Shown here in pieces: positions 28,324-37,365 of a stretch of 64,000 nucleotides of DNA. The DNA comes from Huiozyma naganishii CBS 8797 (Eukaryota; Ascomycota; Saccharomycetes; Saccharomycetales; Saccharomycetaceae). The notes beneath the pieces were generated by a model. That model had not been told where the DNA came from, searched no databases, and worked only from the letters and a program-made list of their open reading frames with translations. The number at the start of each line of letters is the position of its first letter. Within the stretch, counting starts at the first letter, position 1. A program made the translations under genes and the position numbers. The stretch is taken from positions 372,001 through 436,000 of the forward strand of contig NC_035926.1 of NCBI RefSeq assembly GCF_000348985.1, written 5' to 3'.

Positions 28324-30708
28324 TTACCTTTCACTTTGGCTTCTTGTCATTGGAATGCCCATCTCATTTACGTCAGAAGTTGTACTATTCTCTTTACCTT
28401 GATTCTTTGAGCCCATTTCCACTTTTAGTTTCGAAAGTTTTTCGTTCAGCTTGTCAATCTCGAAACGATCCCGTAACTCGCTTGTATGTGCAGAATTGTT
28501 GATGTTAACTCCAGGGTTTTTTAGAAGTGAGGAGTTGGCGAGCTTTGGAATTTTGGAAACACCAGGAGGTTGCCTGGCCCTGAACAAAGAGTTGTTGCTA
28601 CTTCCGAATGCAACTTGCGTGCTAGTGGCTCTTCCACCCTCCGTTTGAGGTCTTTCGCCGTCTGGCCCATGGGGCTTCTCAGCATTATCCGAGACATGAA
28701 CACCAGAATGCGAAAAGCTCACACTTGCTCTTCTTTTTGTTAGGAAATCACTTGGTCCCAGATCAGCAGATGGTGGTGCGGTTGGAACGACTGAATACCT
28801 TCTTTCTTTATCAACTAGGCCAACCTCCTGCACTCTGGTAGTGTTCAGATCGGATTCTGGGATCTTGTTAAATCCATCTGTCTCCTCATCATATTCCCAA
28901 AGTGTCCACGTTATACCGTAAGGCTTAGGCTCAAGGCAGTAGATACAATGCAGCGGTACATCCAAGTTTGATATGATATCAACACTCAAATTCATATAGT
29001 ATCCCAGCAATGCCCTTGCTACCACCCTGTGGGTAATGATTAGGGTACTATCCTCAATTCTTTCCAGTTCAGTGATTACAGGTCTCAGACGGTTGATTAC
29101 ATCCATATAGGACTCACCTGCAATGCCTGGGTATCTGTAGCGTATCTTATCCTTTTGTCTTTTAGTAAACTCTTCAGGATGCTTTGCCTGAATCTCCGCA
29201 TATGTCATTCCTTCGTAGTCACCAACGCTTAATTCATCCAGCATTTTCATCTGCTTCATTGGGTACTCTTCTTCGTTGAAATACTGCGCTGTCTCAATAG
29301 CTCTAGAACGCATGCTGGTCCAGACATAGAACGCGTGATCTGCACCCTCGTTGTCCGAGTCCGAATGGGTGTCCTGCACTATGTCGTCCTTGTCTTTGAT
29401 AGTACCTTCGTTATTTCTCTTGGCCAGTTGATCTTCCTCAAAGATTGACCTCTGCTCATCTATAAATTTCGCTAACGCTTCAGCGTACTTCCGACCACGG
29501 GGGGTCAAGTGGGAGTTACCACCCAATTTACCCTTCACGTTATCCTGGCTCTCCCCATTTCTCGTGATCCAAATCTGCCGAACTGCTAAGTTGAAATTCA
29601 GTAAATAGTAAACTGTCTGTGACGCCAGAAACCCCTCGATGTTGTACGCGATAACTTTTTTCCCCACGTCAATCATCTTGATGTATTGTATGTCCTCGTC
29701 GTCCTCAATGGGTTCGTATGCTGTCAAGTAGTTGGAGAGTCTCTCCTTGAAATCTTTCAAAGAATCTTCAGGGTTTTTACCTTTATAGTCCGGTCCGAAA
29801 AGTTTCAATTTGATGTTATTCTCCACAACTGCCCTGTTCGTACAGATAGACTCCAAGAACAAAATTTTCAAATGTGGGCTTCTCTTCCTGATTGCATCGA
29901 GTACCAACTTCCTACGGCATTTCGTTGTATTAGTCGCGTCAAAGATTCCGACTGACCCTTCTCCCTCCAGTAAGTAATCTAGCAGCTCATCCAAAGTCTG
30001 CAATGCCCATTGGTTCCTCAACTGTTTACTACTCTCATTCGAAGGGTCAAAAAACTTGGAGTCCTGATCGCTCAAGTTGTGTTCTTTGGCAAACCTTCTC
30101 CTTGTGTTCCCCACGTTGAACACTTTACAATAGTACAGCGAGTAGTTCAAGAACCTCGATAGCTTGTTTGTAATAAATGATTTGCCTGTGGCGGGCAACC
30201 CAACCATGATGATCACCAGTTTGGAGCCGGAGTCCTCTTTGGCAATCAACCCATCGGGCGATGTCTTCGATTTCGTCAACCCTGGAACATCAATGGTAGT
30301 GGGTCTCCTCTTCGGATGCGAGAATTTCGTAGGTGACACGATCCCCTCTGGAGTTGTGTCCTCAACACTCTCTTGTAAATGTGCATTGATGTGCTCATCA
30401 ATTCTGGTCAAAGAGGCAGCTTGAGACAAAGCCGGAGAACTTTTCTGTGAAGTCTCTGGAGATTGGAACGTAGTGTCAATGGGCGTGTCACTCAAGGGTC
30501 TTCTCTTGAAGACAGGGAGGTCATCAGAATCAGAGTCCGAGCCGGTAATTCCAGAAATCACGTCCTGGCTTTGCGAGCCCATCGTCATTGCAGCCGTGTT
30601 CCCAGCCTGGCCCTCCCTTCTAGACGTAGACGGAGAAATATTTTGACCGACTTCGGTGTCTGAAACGTAGGGCGTTGTATCCTCGGAGAAATCAACTTTC
30701 TTGAACAT
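28324..30708 (-). CDS. PFK26: 6-phosphofructo-2-kinase Pfk26
   Basis: Makes fructose 2,6-bisphosphate, the activator of phosphofructokinase-1. The 794 residues have a Ser/Thr-rich regulatory N-terminus, a kinase domain with P-loop GLPATGKSF (about 168-176), and a C-terminal phosphoglycerate-mutase-like domain. In that domain the phospho-acceptor motif RHGES of true bisphosphatases reads RNGES, so Asn384 stands where the catalytic His should be. This predicts a kinase without fructose-2,6-bisphosphatase activity, as known for S. cerevisiae Pfk26, which also lacks that His. The C-terminal tail is Ser/Arg-rich and probably phosphorylated. Position equals YIL107C. Confidence 0.95.
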   Translation of the reverse strand: MFKKVDFSEDTTPYVSDTEVGQNISPSTSRREGQAGNTAAMTMGSQSQDVISGITGSDSDSDDLPVFKRRPLSDTPIDTTFQSPETSQKSSPALSQAASLTRIDEHINAHLQESVEDTTPEGIVSPTKFSHPKRRPTTIDVPGLTKSKTSPDGLIAKEDSGSKLVIIMVGLPATGKSFITNKLSRFLNYSLYYCKVFNVGNTRRRFAKEHNLSDQDSKFFDPSNESSKQLRNQWALQTLDELLDYLLEGEGSVGIFDATNTTKCRRKLVLDAIRKRSPHLKILFLESICTNRAVVENNIKLKLFGPDYKGKNPEDSLKDFKERLSNYLTAYEPIEDDEDIQYIKMIDVGKKVIAYNIEGFLASQTVYYLLNFNLAVRQIWITRNGESQDNVKGKLGGNSHLTPRGRKYAEALAKFIDEQRSIFEEDQLAKRNNEGTIKDKDDIVQDTHSDSDNEGADHAFYVWTSMRSRAIETAQYFNEEEYPMKQMKMLDELSVGDYEGMTYAEIQAKHPEEFTKRQKDKIRYRYPGIAGESYMDVINRLRPVITELERIEDSTLIITHRVVARALLGYYMNLSVDIISNLDVPLHCIYCLEPKPYGITWTLWEYDEETDGFNKIPESDLNTTRVQEVGLVDKERRYSVVPTAPPSADLGPSDFLTKRRASVSFSHSGVHVSDNAEKPHGPDGERPQTEGGRATSTQVAFGSSNNSLFRARQPPGVSKIPKLANSSLLKNPGVNINNSAHTSELRDRFEIDKLNEKLSKLKVEMGSKNQGKENSTTSDVNEMGIPMTRSQSER

Positions 30709-31426
30709 TACAATGCCTATAAGCTACGCAGAACGTACTGGCAGCACCTATGTTTTGACAGGGAAAGAGGGAAAACAAATCAAAACAAAATCAAACGGGT
30801 ATAAGAGAGCTGCTTTGTAGTTCACAAACACTCGTCAATTGAACAGCAGCAGATCGCCTCTATGTGTGTTCCCGTCGTCAAAGTGAAAGATAGAGGATCA
30901 AACGACGATGATGCTGCGGGTGTATGCGGGGTTAATATATGCTCCTCTGCGGCATCCCCCCAAAAAAAGCGTCAAAATGATTTGAAGGCGCCAAAACCCT
31001 AATTTTCAGAAAAAACAGCAGACTATACTTCTAGGCACGGCACGCATTAGGGCTTGGTGTGCGGGCGGGTAACGGCACGGGGGCAACACAAAACAAAAAC
31101 CCTAACTTTAGGTAAATTAGGGCTTGTGTAAGTGTTGGGTAACAGTTTAAGAACTAAGCCCTAATTTGTGTAAAGTTAGGGCTTACATTATATCAGGGTA
31201 ACAGTTTAGGGTGCAAACCCTAATCTAATTTAAATTAGGGCTCTGTTTGTTTATAGTTTCCCTTTTCGTCTCCATTTTTATTGATATTTTTTTTTGTTCA
31301 ATGATTGTATTTCCAGCGAAACTTCAAAGTGAAGATACTGAGTGTGCTTTGGATTGGGAACTTGGGGGGACTGCTAAGATAAAGAGTGTTCTGCGCTAGT
31401 GAATCATATATAAAACCACTCCGGAA
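30709..31426. promoter_or_regulatory. Divergent promoter PFK26 / MOB1
   Basis: About 720 bp shared by two divergent genes. Its middle (30995-31243) is the telomere-like motif array described separately. A T-rich tract and TATATAAAA precede the MOB1 ATG. No coding sequence or recognisable C/D or H/ACA RNA was found. Confidence 0.7.
30995..31243. repeat. Tandem array of Tbf1-type motifs with 59-bp period and Reb1-like sites
   Basis: TTAGGGCTT recurs at 31047, 31117 and 31176, and as TTAGGGCTC at 31235 (spacings 70, 59, 59). AACCCTAA or AGCCCTAA recurs at 31098, 31157 and 31216 (59, 59). GGGTAAC recurs at 31067, 31137 and 31196 (70, 59). Further single motifs are AACCCTAA at 30995 and TTAGGG at 31206. 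Each unit thus carries a GGGTAAC element and an inverted CCCTAA...TTAGGG pair. CCCTAA/TTAGGG is the yeast Tbf1 site, and CGGGTAAC at 31066 matches Reb1 in reverse. Between motifs the units have diverged, so selection on the sites is likely. Confidence 0.85.
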
Positions 31427-32536
31427 ATGTCTTTCTTACAAAATTTGTATGTTGGATTCTGTGGATTTGACGAAAGCACGATTTGTCACAATAACGTTCC
31501 CCTTTTATTATCATTATCGGTAGTCAGATTTCTTTTTTTAATCAATGGATTTCATATACTAACAGTCCCAGTACAAACGTATCTTTCATACAGTCATTTG
31601 AGTCCAGGTCAAACAATCAGGTCCACGCGGGGTTTTAAGTGGAATACTGGTCAGTCTGAAAACAATGGTTCGAAACAGCAGCAACAGAATGGACTAGGAA
31701 CTCCAGCGGGGAACACCGCATTGTTTTCCCCTCCAATCCTTCCTCCACAACAGTCACAGTATCATAACAACGGCAGTAGCAATAATAGTAGTAATGGTAA
31801 CCCCAAAGATGTCGGTCTTACTACTACACCATTGAGACAGCAAGGTAGTAATGACTTGAATCCCATATCATCACAGCAACAGACCACTGACTTTAACTAT
31901 ACCCCATCACATCAAAAACCATTCATCCAACCAACAACGGGGACAACTGTGACCACACATCAAGACATTAAACAGATAGTTGAGGTTACGTTGGGTTCGA
32001 AGGGGGTTTTGAACCAGGCAGTGAAACTACCAAAGGGAGAAAATGTGAACGAGTGGCTTGCCGTCCACGTTGTAGATTTCTACAACCAGATCAATATGCT
32101 GTACGGAACAATCACTGAATTCTGCTCTCCTGTAACATGCCCCCGGATGATCGCCACGAATGAGTACGAATATCTGTGGTCCTTTCAAAGAGGGCAAGCA
32201 CCCATTTCCGTCAGCGCGCCAAAATACGTTGAGTGTCTGATGAAGTGGTGCCAAGAGCAATTTGACGACGAGGCAGTTTTCCCCAGCAGGAAGGACGGTG
32301 TTTTCCCGGCAAGGTTTTGCGATAAAGTAGTCATCCCAATCTTAAGAAGGTTGTTCAGAGTATACGCTCACATATATTGCCATCATTTCAACGAAATACT
32401 GGAGTTGAATTTACAGACGGTTTTGAATACAAGTTTTAGACATTTCATCCTATTTGCACAGGAATTCAATTTGCTACGCGACGCAGATTACGGCCCGCTC
32501 TTGGAACTGGTTAGTGAATTAAAGGACAGAGAGTAA
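31427..32536 (+). CDS. MOB1: Mob1, kinase activator of the mitotic exit network (spliced)
   Basis: Co-activator of the NDR/LATS-type kinase Dbf2 in mitotic exit and cytokinesis. The coding sequence joins 31427-31446 and 31594-32536, giving 320 residues (S. cerevisiae 314). Splicing yields MSFLQNFHLSPGQTIRSTRGFKWN, nearly identical to the S. cerevisiae N-terminus. The 31-160 region is Gln/Asn/Ser-rich. The Mob domain follows (about 165-320), with the zinc-site Cys pair in TEFCSPVTCPRM and a C-terminal YAHIYCHHFNEI segment carrying the zinc-site histidines. The unspliced frame is also open, so naive translation would add about 49 wrong residues. Position equals YIL106W, which is also intron-containing. 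Confidence 0.96.
   Translation: MSFLQNLYVGFCGFDESTICHNNVPLLLSLSVVRFLFLINGFHILTVPVQTYLSYSHLSPGQTIRSTRGFKWNTGQSENNGSKQQQQNGLGTPAGNTALFSPPILPPQQSQYHNNGSSNNSSNGNPKDVGLTTTPLRQQGSNDLNPISSQQQTTDFNYTPSHQKPFIQPTTGTTVTTHQDIKQIVEVTLGSKGVLNQAVKLPKGENVNEWLAVHVVDFYNQINMLYGTITEFCSPVTCPRMIATNEYEYLWSFQRGQAPISVSAPKYVECLMKWCQEQFDDEAVFPSRKDGVFPARFCDKVVIPILRRLFRVYAHIYCHHFNEILELNLQTVLNTSFRHFILFAQEFNLLRDADYGPLLELVSELKDRE
31447..31593 (+). other. MOB1 intron
   Basis: 147-bp spliceosomal intron. The donor is GTATGT (31447-31452), the branch site TACTAAC (31557-31563) and the acceptor CAG ending at 31593. It interrupts codon 7 (phase 2). A closer CAG at 31569-31571 is probably too near the branch point to be used. 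Confidence 0.95.
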
Positions 32537-32707
32537 GAATAGTAATAATAATAATAACGATAAGGTATGTGTAGGCTGGTGTTTAAAAATATATGCTTGT
32601 TTTTCATTTGATTTTTTTCGATTAGTTTTTGTTAGGACGTGCGTCTGTGATTTTGGGGTTCCTTCTTCGAGTTCCCTGCTCGGCACATGCAAGTCCTCAT
32701 AAGATGT

Positions 32708-34723
32708 CTAGTTGACATCTTTATGACTGTCCATAGGTACCTCTAAAAACATGTTTGGTACCTTCGAATTGTAGAGGTAGGAATCATTTGTATGTGGTAG
32801 TGAAGAGTTTGTATCGACATTCGTTATCGTTGTATTCTCATTGTCATCCACGTTGGTCAATGAAGAATTCGTGGTGAACTGTCTTGTGGTGGTGGTTGCA
32901 GTGGTGGATGTCGTGTTTGTCTTCGCCGTTGAGATTGTAGAGCTTCGTGGTCTCGGCTTGTTGTTCTCATCCAGGTTCAATTTCTTCTTTAAAAAAACCT
33001 TCTTATCCTTGGCGCTGTTAGCCTCCATTATCTTCTTGATGTCTTCAAACCAGCCAGCCATCTCTTCATGAGAGTTGAATTTGAAAACCCAGTTGTGGCT
33101 CCTGTTCAACAAGCTCTCCTGTCTTTTCAGTAACACGAACTTTGTGTCCTTTTTAATCGATGTGTTGTGTTCCTTTAATTTGCAGCTTGCTAATGGAATG
33201 GAAAGAATAGGGACAGGATCCTTCCTGCGATCACTGGTCTTAAATTCGTGAATGTAATTAGCAGTCAAGACGTAAAATCCCCTCGAATAGGATTTTAAAA
33301 TCTTAGACCGTCTTTCGATATACCCAGACCTGACTTCATATGTGATAGGGTCATGTTGCGATTTGTAAACGATGTCCTTGTAGTTTCGCATCGGCAGATC
33401 AGAGGCTATGAAGTTTGGGTCTTTCACGATGAAATTGTTCCATTCAAATAGTGGGTCCACGTTGAAAAACCCCATATCCAATTTCGAGATCAGCGCATCA
33501 AATATGAGCTGGTTCTGTTGTCCAAGGAGTCTCGCGTATATGGTCAATGCATTCTGGATCTCCATCACAACCACTTTCTCCAGTTCCAACCCAGACCTCT
33601 GCAAGTTATCAAACGCCTCGTGCAGTAAGTTTTCCTCGCTCAGTTGTCTCTTGATCTGTCTGTCCAATGACAACTTGGCCAAGTAAGGATCCATCTTTGG
33701 TTTATCAAAACTCGCATCCTTGAGTGATTCTTGGAAGGTGGTCATCAACTGTTTCGTTGCCCCCAACTCCCTATTACACGAGTTTTTGAAATCAGACTGT
33801 AGCGTCTTGATTTCCTTGATCTTCACGAGTAGGTCTCTTCTCAAATCGTCGAGCCGCGGTATCACGTCCGTGCTGAGCTCCCTGGATGCGTTGGATGCGT
33901 ATGAGGCCATCACCTCATGGTACTGGCCGAAAATGGTGGGCAAATCCTGTACAGAACCGTTCCCCAAGGGAGCAAAAAACTTCTGGTTCATCTTATCCTC
34001 ACTGGACACCGGTTGGTACTTGTTTTGAAGGGTGAAGAAGGGGAAGTTGATCGCGTGAGACAGTCTTAGCTGTTGCCTGACTATCTCGTCCTGGATCGAG
34101 GCTGTCTCTGTGAGGTACAACGTCAACGATTTGATCACGCTCCTCCATGCGGAAAACCGGTCCGCCAGTATAGTTGTTGGCTGCGCAGTGGTGGGGAGCA
34201 AAACCACAAGCGGTGAGCTAGAGTCTGCTGACACTGTCTGCACATTCATGGACGTCAATCTTTGAGGGTTGGATTGTAAAGATGTCCGTATCTTTGAGTA
34301 GATTGAGTTGTTGGTCAGCGAGTTCTTCTGTTTCGGACTCGGCACGCTGCCGATCCCATTGCCAAGGTACTGTCTATTATCCTTCGTGAGAGTGTTCTGC
34401 CTTGTCCCCCCCGTTGCCTGCATCACGTTCGGTGATGTCTCTGTCAGCGTATCTTCCAAACTGGGCAACGCATACAGTGCCGGTTTCTGTTTCATGGATA
34501 GAGAGTTTTTTTGCAAACTGGGCAACCGCTGCTGCTGTTGTTGTTGTTGTTGCTGCTGTTGCTGTTTAGCCACGTCCAGTCTCTGCTGGAAGTAGGAATT
34601 GGGATATTCTTTCCTCGTCAGACTCCTCGTATGATTCTGTAGACTGTGTAGGTGTTGTAAGTTTTCCTGCTGGTGCGATAGCACATCTGACATGCTGTAC
34701 GGCATCGTGTTTGATCTCGACAT
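32708..34723 (-). CDS. SLM1: PH-domain TORC2 effector Slm1/Slm2
   Basis: Plasma-membrane PI(4,5)P2-binding protein that links TORC2, eisosomes, actin and calcineurin. The 671 residues begin with a Gln-rich region including an uninterrupted polyglutamine run of about 12 (residues about 53-64). A helical F-BAR-like region follows (about 190-440). The PH domain (about 460-575) contains SGYIERRSKILKSYSRGFYVL and the closing WVFKFNSHEEMAGWFEDI. The tail is Thr/Ser/Asn-rich and may hold the calcineurin docking site. Position equals SLM1 (YIL105C); SLM2 is the duplicate. Confidence 0.94.
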   Translation of the reverse strand: MSRSNTMPYSMSDVLSHQQENLQHLHSLQNHTRSLTRKEYPNSYFQQRLDVAKQQQQQQQQQQQQRLPSLQKNSLSMKQKPALYALPSLEDTLTETSPNVMQATGGTRQNTLTKDNRQYLGNGIGSVPSPKQKNSLTNNSIYSKIRTSLQSNPQRLTSMNVQTVSADSSSPLVVLLPTTAQPTTILADRFSAWRSVIKSLTLYLTETASIQDEIVRQQLRLSHAINFPFFTLQNKYQPVSSEDKMNQKFFAPLGNGSVQDLPTIFGQYHEVMASYASNASRELSTDVIPRLDDLRRDLLVKIKEIKTLQSDFKNSCNRELGATKQLMTTFQESLKDASFDKPKMDPYLAKLSLDRQIKRQLSEENLLHEAFDNLQRSGLELEKVVVMEIQNALTIYARLLGQQNQLIFDALISKLDMGFFNVDPLFEWNNFIVKDPNFIASDLPMRNYKDIVYKSQHDPITYEVRSGYIERRSKILKSYSRGFYVLTANYIHEFKTSDRRKDPVPILSIPLASCKLKEHNTSIKKDTKFVLLKRQESLLNRSHNWVFKFNSHEEMAGWFEDIKKIMEANSAKDKKVFLKKKLNLDENNKPRPRSSTISTAKTNTTSTTATTTTRQFTTNSSLTNVDDNENTTITNVDTNSSLPHTNDSYLYNSKVPNMFLEVPMDSHKDVN

Positions 34724-35400
34724 GCTATTTTAGTCCTCAACGTGATTTTTGTGCCCAAAATTGTGGAACTCTATGCCAATATGTATATAAGCACACAGCT
34801 ATATATATATATATAGCTGATCTAAAACTGTTCAGCCCTTTTAGTAAGTAGTAGCACAACCTAAACACCACTAGGGGGGGTTAGAGACAGGGCAAGGGAA
34901 GAGAAAACTGCTCGAGTATCTGTGTTCAGCAATGTTTTCATCGGAGGGGGAGGAGAGAGAGAGAACGTGTTCTACGTATGTACATCGGGGTAGCCCGTGA
35001 TAGCCAGAAACGGTCAACCCACACAAGTTGAAGTAATCAGATAATAGAGGCAGAGAGAGGGAAATACCTGACCTTGCATCCGCTGCCGTGTGGAGTGAGC
35101 AAAAGACAATGATTCCGGCAATGAGGCCATTGTATTTTTCCCAGAAATTTCTTTTTTTCGTCTTCGTCTTTTCTTGCGCAGACAATGCAGCACAGAGAAG
35201 CGCGCGCAGAGGGAAACAGAGGTGAGAGGAAACCACGTAGCGCGCGCTGTCCCAACGCGGTAAAAAAGGGGAGCGGCTCCCGAATCTGGGAGGCCACTTT
35301 CCCGATTGGGCAGGCCGCATATTACGCAATAGGGGCCAGTTTCCGCATCACGCCCTCACCCCCCGGCCTGCGGTGTTTTCTGAGGCCATCTTTTTTTTAC
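34724..35400. other. Intergenic SLM1-SHQ1
   Basis: 677 bp with no supportable gene. It includes a perfect 24-bp AT-cored palindrome (34796-34819) just upstream of SLM1 and a GC-rich GCGCGC-containing stretch near 35200-35250. The longest open frame (minus strand, 34871-35329) has no family resemblance. Confidence 0.6.
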
Positions 35401-37008
35401 TTAGGGACGCTGCGCGTACATCTGCTCGGCGAGAGTCTCCACCTCGTTGATGGTGATGCGCACGGTTGGTCTTCCCTGTCCCCCGGTGGGTTCCTCGCTT
35501 TGCACTGGGGGTATCGAGGTGAGCAGTTCTCCGGGTTTATCAGTGTCGATGTCATTGATGCCGGCGTCGTCGTCGTCGTCGTCTTCCACTAGGAAGTCTA
35601 CGGTGGATTTGGAGACTTGCGACAGTTCTTTATGTACCTCGAGAGCCAGTGACCTGATCACCGTTTCATTGCCTTGGTCAATGAACCAACTGCACAGATC
35701 GTCCAGGAGGCACTTGTTGTAAACGTAGTACACGTCGTGGTACCGGAACAGCTCATGGACCGCCAGTAGTACCTTGATAACAAGCCGCTTCCCGCCGCTG
35801 AGTATGTGGTACGCATGGCGCCACGCTCTTTCAGATAGGTCGAAAACTCTGTGGAGCGGATAGCAGAGAGACCTCCGGAACCCTGCTCTTATACTGGACT
35901 GGATGATCGATTCCTGCTTTGTAGCAGGGTTGTTGCTACTGTGCGTGGCCTCTTTTATCAGTACGTTTTCTTGTAGTGGTGGTTCCTCGGGCACAAGTTG
36001 CTGATCCAAGTACGCAATCTGCGGGGTGAGCTTCCCCACGGTCCAAATACTTTCACTGGTTTGGTCGCCCTCGTTTTCCAAGAGATCGAAACTGTAACTG
36101 AACAAAATGTTCAGAATGGTGATATAACTCAGTTTGGTCGTCTCGCTGCTCAACAGACTGTAACTCTTGTGCGGTAAATTTTTCTGCATTTGCTCCTTTT
36201 CTTTGTCACTGAACTCAATTGGCATGGTCGCTTGGGTATCTGGTTCAGTCTTCCGCCAATCTAAGTAATCTTTGATTATAGGTGGCGTGAAGGACATGAT
36301 CTCCCGGATTCTACTGATCATTAGATCGTCCTCATCGCCGTACTTGCCTGTCATATACTCAGAAGCGTAATATCCATCATCAAAGGACACATCCTCAGTC
36401 CGTAACCGTTCCACACACCGCTCGTTAGCATTCGTGTGTTCGGGATCTCTCAGACCGTTTATCTCATTTCCATTTGATATGGACAAACCGATGATATCAC
36501 TATACGCACCGTCGAACCCATACTTAGCCCCGTTGAGTATGTCCTTCTCGGGCTGCTCTGTCTGCTCAATTTCCCAATCGAATGCCTGACCTTGCTCAGA
36601 GATGTTTTTCAACTCGTTAGGATCCTCAGCTGTATTTCTTTTACTATCCAACTCTTGAATCAGTGGGCCATTCGGTTTATCGTTCGCAGCCTTGCCCGCG
36701 TCGTCGTTGATTCTCGCTAGTAACTTACTATGCAGATCTAAATCTTCAAACACTTGGCCATGAACTCGTTTGGGTGCCGTAACCAAAATACACTCCTCAC
36801 CAACAATAAATTTGGTGCTCGCTCTTTCATCCTCCACCAATTCATTATCAAACCGCAATCTCAGATAGTAAGGCGCTAAATGGAATATGAGCGTATTCCC
36901 GTCAATGACAACTTCTACACCGTGGGAAGAAAACCTGATAGAACTAATGTAAATTTTGACATGGATGAATTCATCATCCTGAGTGATGTCGAACTTGGGA
37001 GTGAGCAT
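35401..37008 (-). CDS. SHQ1: Shq1, box H/ACA snoRNP assembly chaperone
   Basis: Binds free dyskerin (Cbf5) and guides assembly of H/ACA ribonucleoproteins. The 535 residues have an N-terminal CS/Hsp20-like domain (about 1-90, MLTPKFDITQDDEFIHVKI...). A variable acidic linker follows. The helical SHQ1 domain (about 255-490) carries FRRSLCYPLHRVFDLSERAW and AVHELFRYHDVYYVYNKCLL. Near the end is a poly-Asp stretch (EDDDDDDAG). The open frame extends upstream, but the conserved start is the ATG at 37008. Length is close to S. cerevisiae Shq1 (507). Position equals YIL104C. Confidence 0.94.
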   Translation of the reverse strand: MLTPKFDITQDDEFIHVKIYISSIRFSSHGVEVVIDGNTLIFHLAPYYLRLRFDNELVEDERASTKFIVGEECILVTAPKRVHGQVFEDLDLHSKLLARINDDAGKAANDKPNGPLIQELDSKRNTAEDPNELKNISEQGQAFDWEIEQTEQPEKDILNGAKYGFDGAYSDIIGLSISNGNEINGLRDPEHTNANERCVERLRTEDVSFDDGYYASEYMTGKYGDEDDLMISRIREIMSFTPPIIKDYLDWRKTEPDTQATMPIEFSDKEKEQMQKNLPHKSYSLLSSETTKLSYITILNILFSYSFDLLENEGDQTSESIWTVGKLTPQIAYLDQQLVPEEPPLQENVLIKEATHSSNNPATKQESIIQSSIRAGFRRSLCYPLHRVFDLSERAWRHAYHILSGGKRLVIKVLLAVHELFRYHDVYYVYNKCLLDDLCSWFIDQGNETVIRSLALEVHKELSQVSKSTVDFLVEDDDDDDAGINDIDTDKPGELLTSIPPVQSEEPTGGQGRPTVRITINEVETLAEQMYAQRP

Positions 37009-37365
37009 CAGGCGGTGTGTACAAAGCGTGTAGAGTAAAAAATTCTTATCTATCCTCACTAAAAGTCCCAGGATCCGACATCTAAAAATTTTGCCTTTGT
37101 TTTCACTATAAATTTTATCTGCGCCATCTTTTGTGTATTAAATTCTTTTCCTTACAGCAACAGGCACAACAAACAAGAAGTTTCTTTAGATTTGTGGAGT
37201 CCGATATATATATAGAGGTATGTATATACACTCCCAAAAATCAGCGAATCTATGGTTTCGCTCTTTCCTTCCCATCAAATAGGCTCTAAGATTGACTAAT
37301 AAAAACAACACGGATCGGGTTATGTAAAAGTCAATAATGGCAATCAGTAGTTTGCTGGTGTTTAT
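37009..37365. other. Intergenic SHQ1-XBP1
   Basis: 357 bp of AT-rich sequence with a TATATATATAGAGGTATGTATATA stretch split near 37202-37228. It is the promoter of SHQ1 and the 3' end of XBP1. DPH1 (YIL103W), which lies here in S. cerevisiae, is missing. Confidence 0.55.

Noticed and set aside
34871..35329. 152-codon minus-strand frame between SLM1 and SHQ1
   Set aside because: Random-looking composition, no domain, and overlapped by other open frames on both strands in GC-rich DNA.
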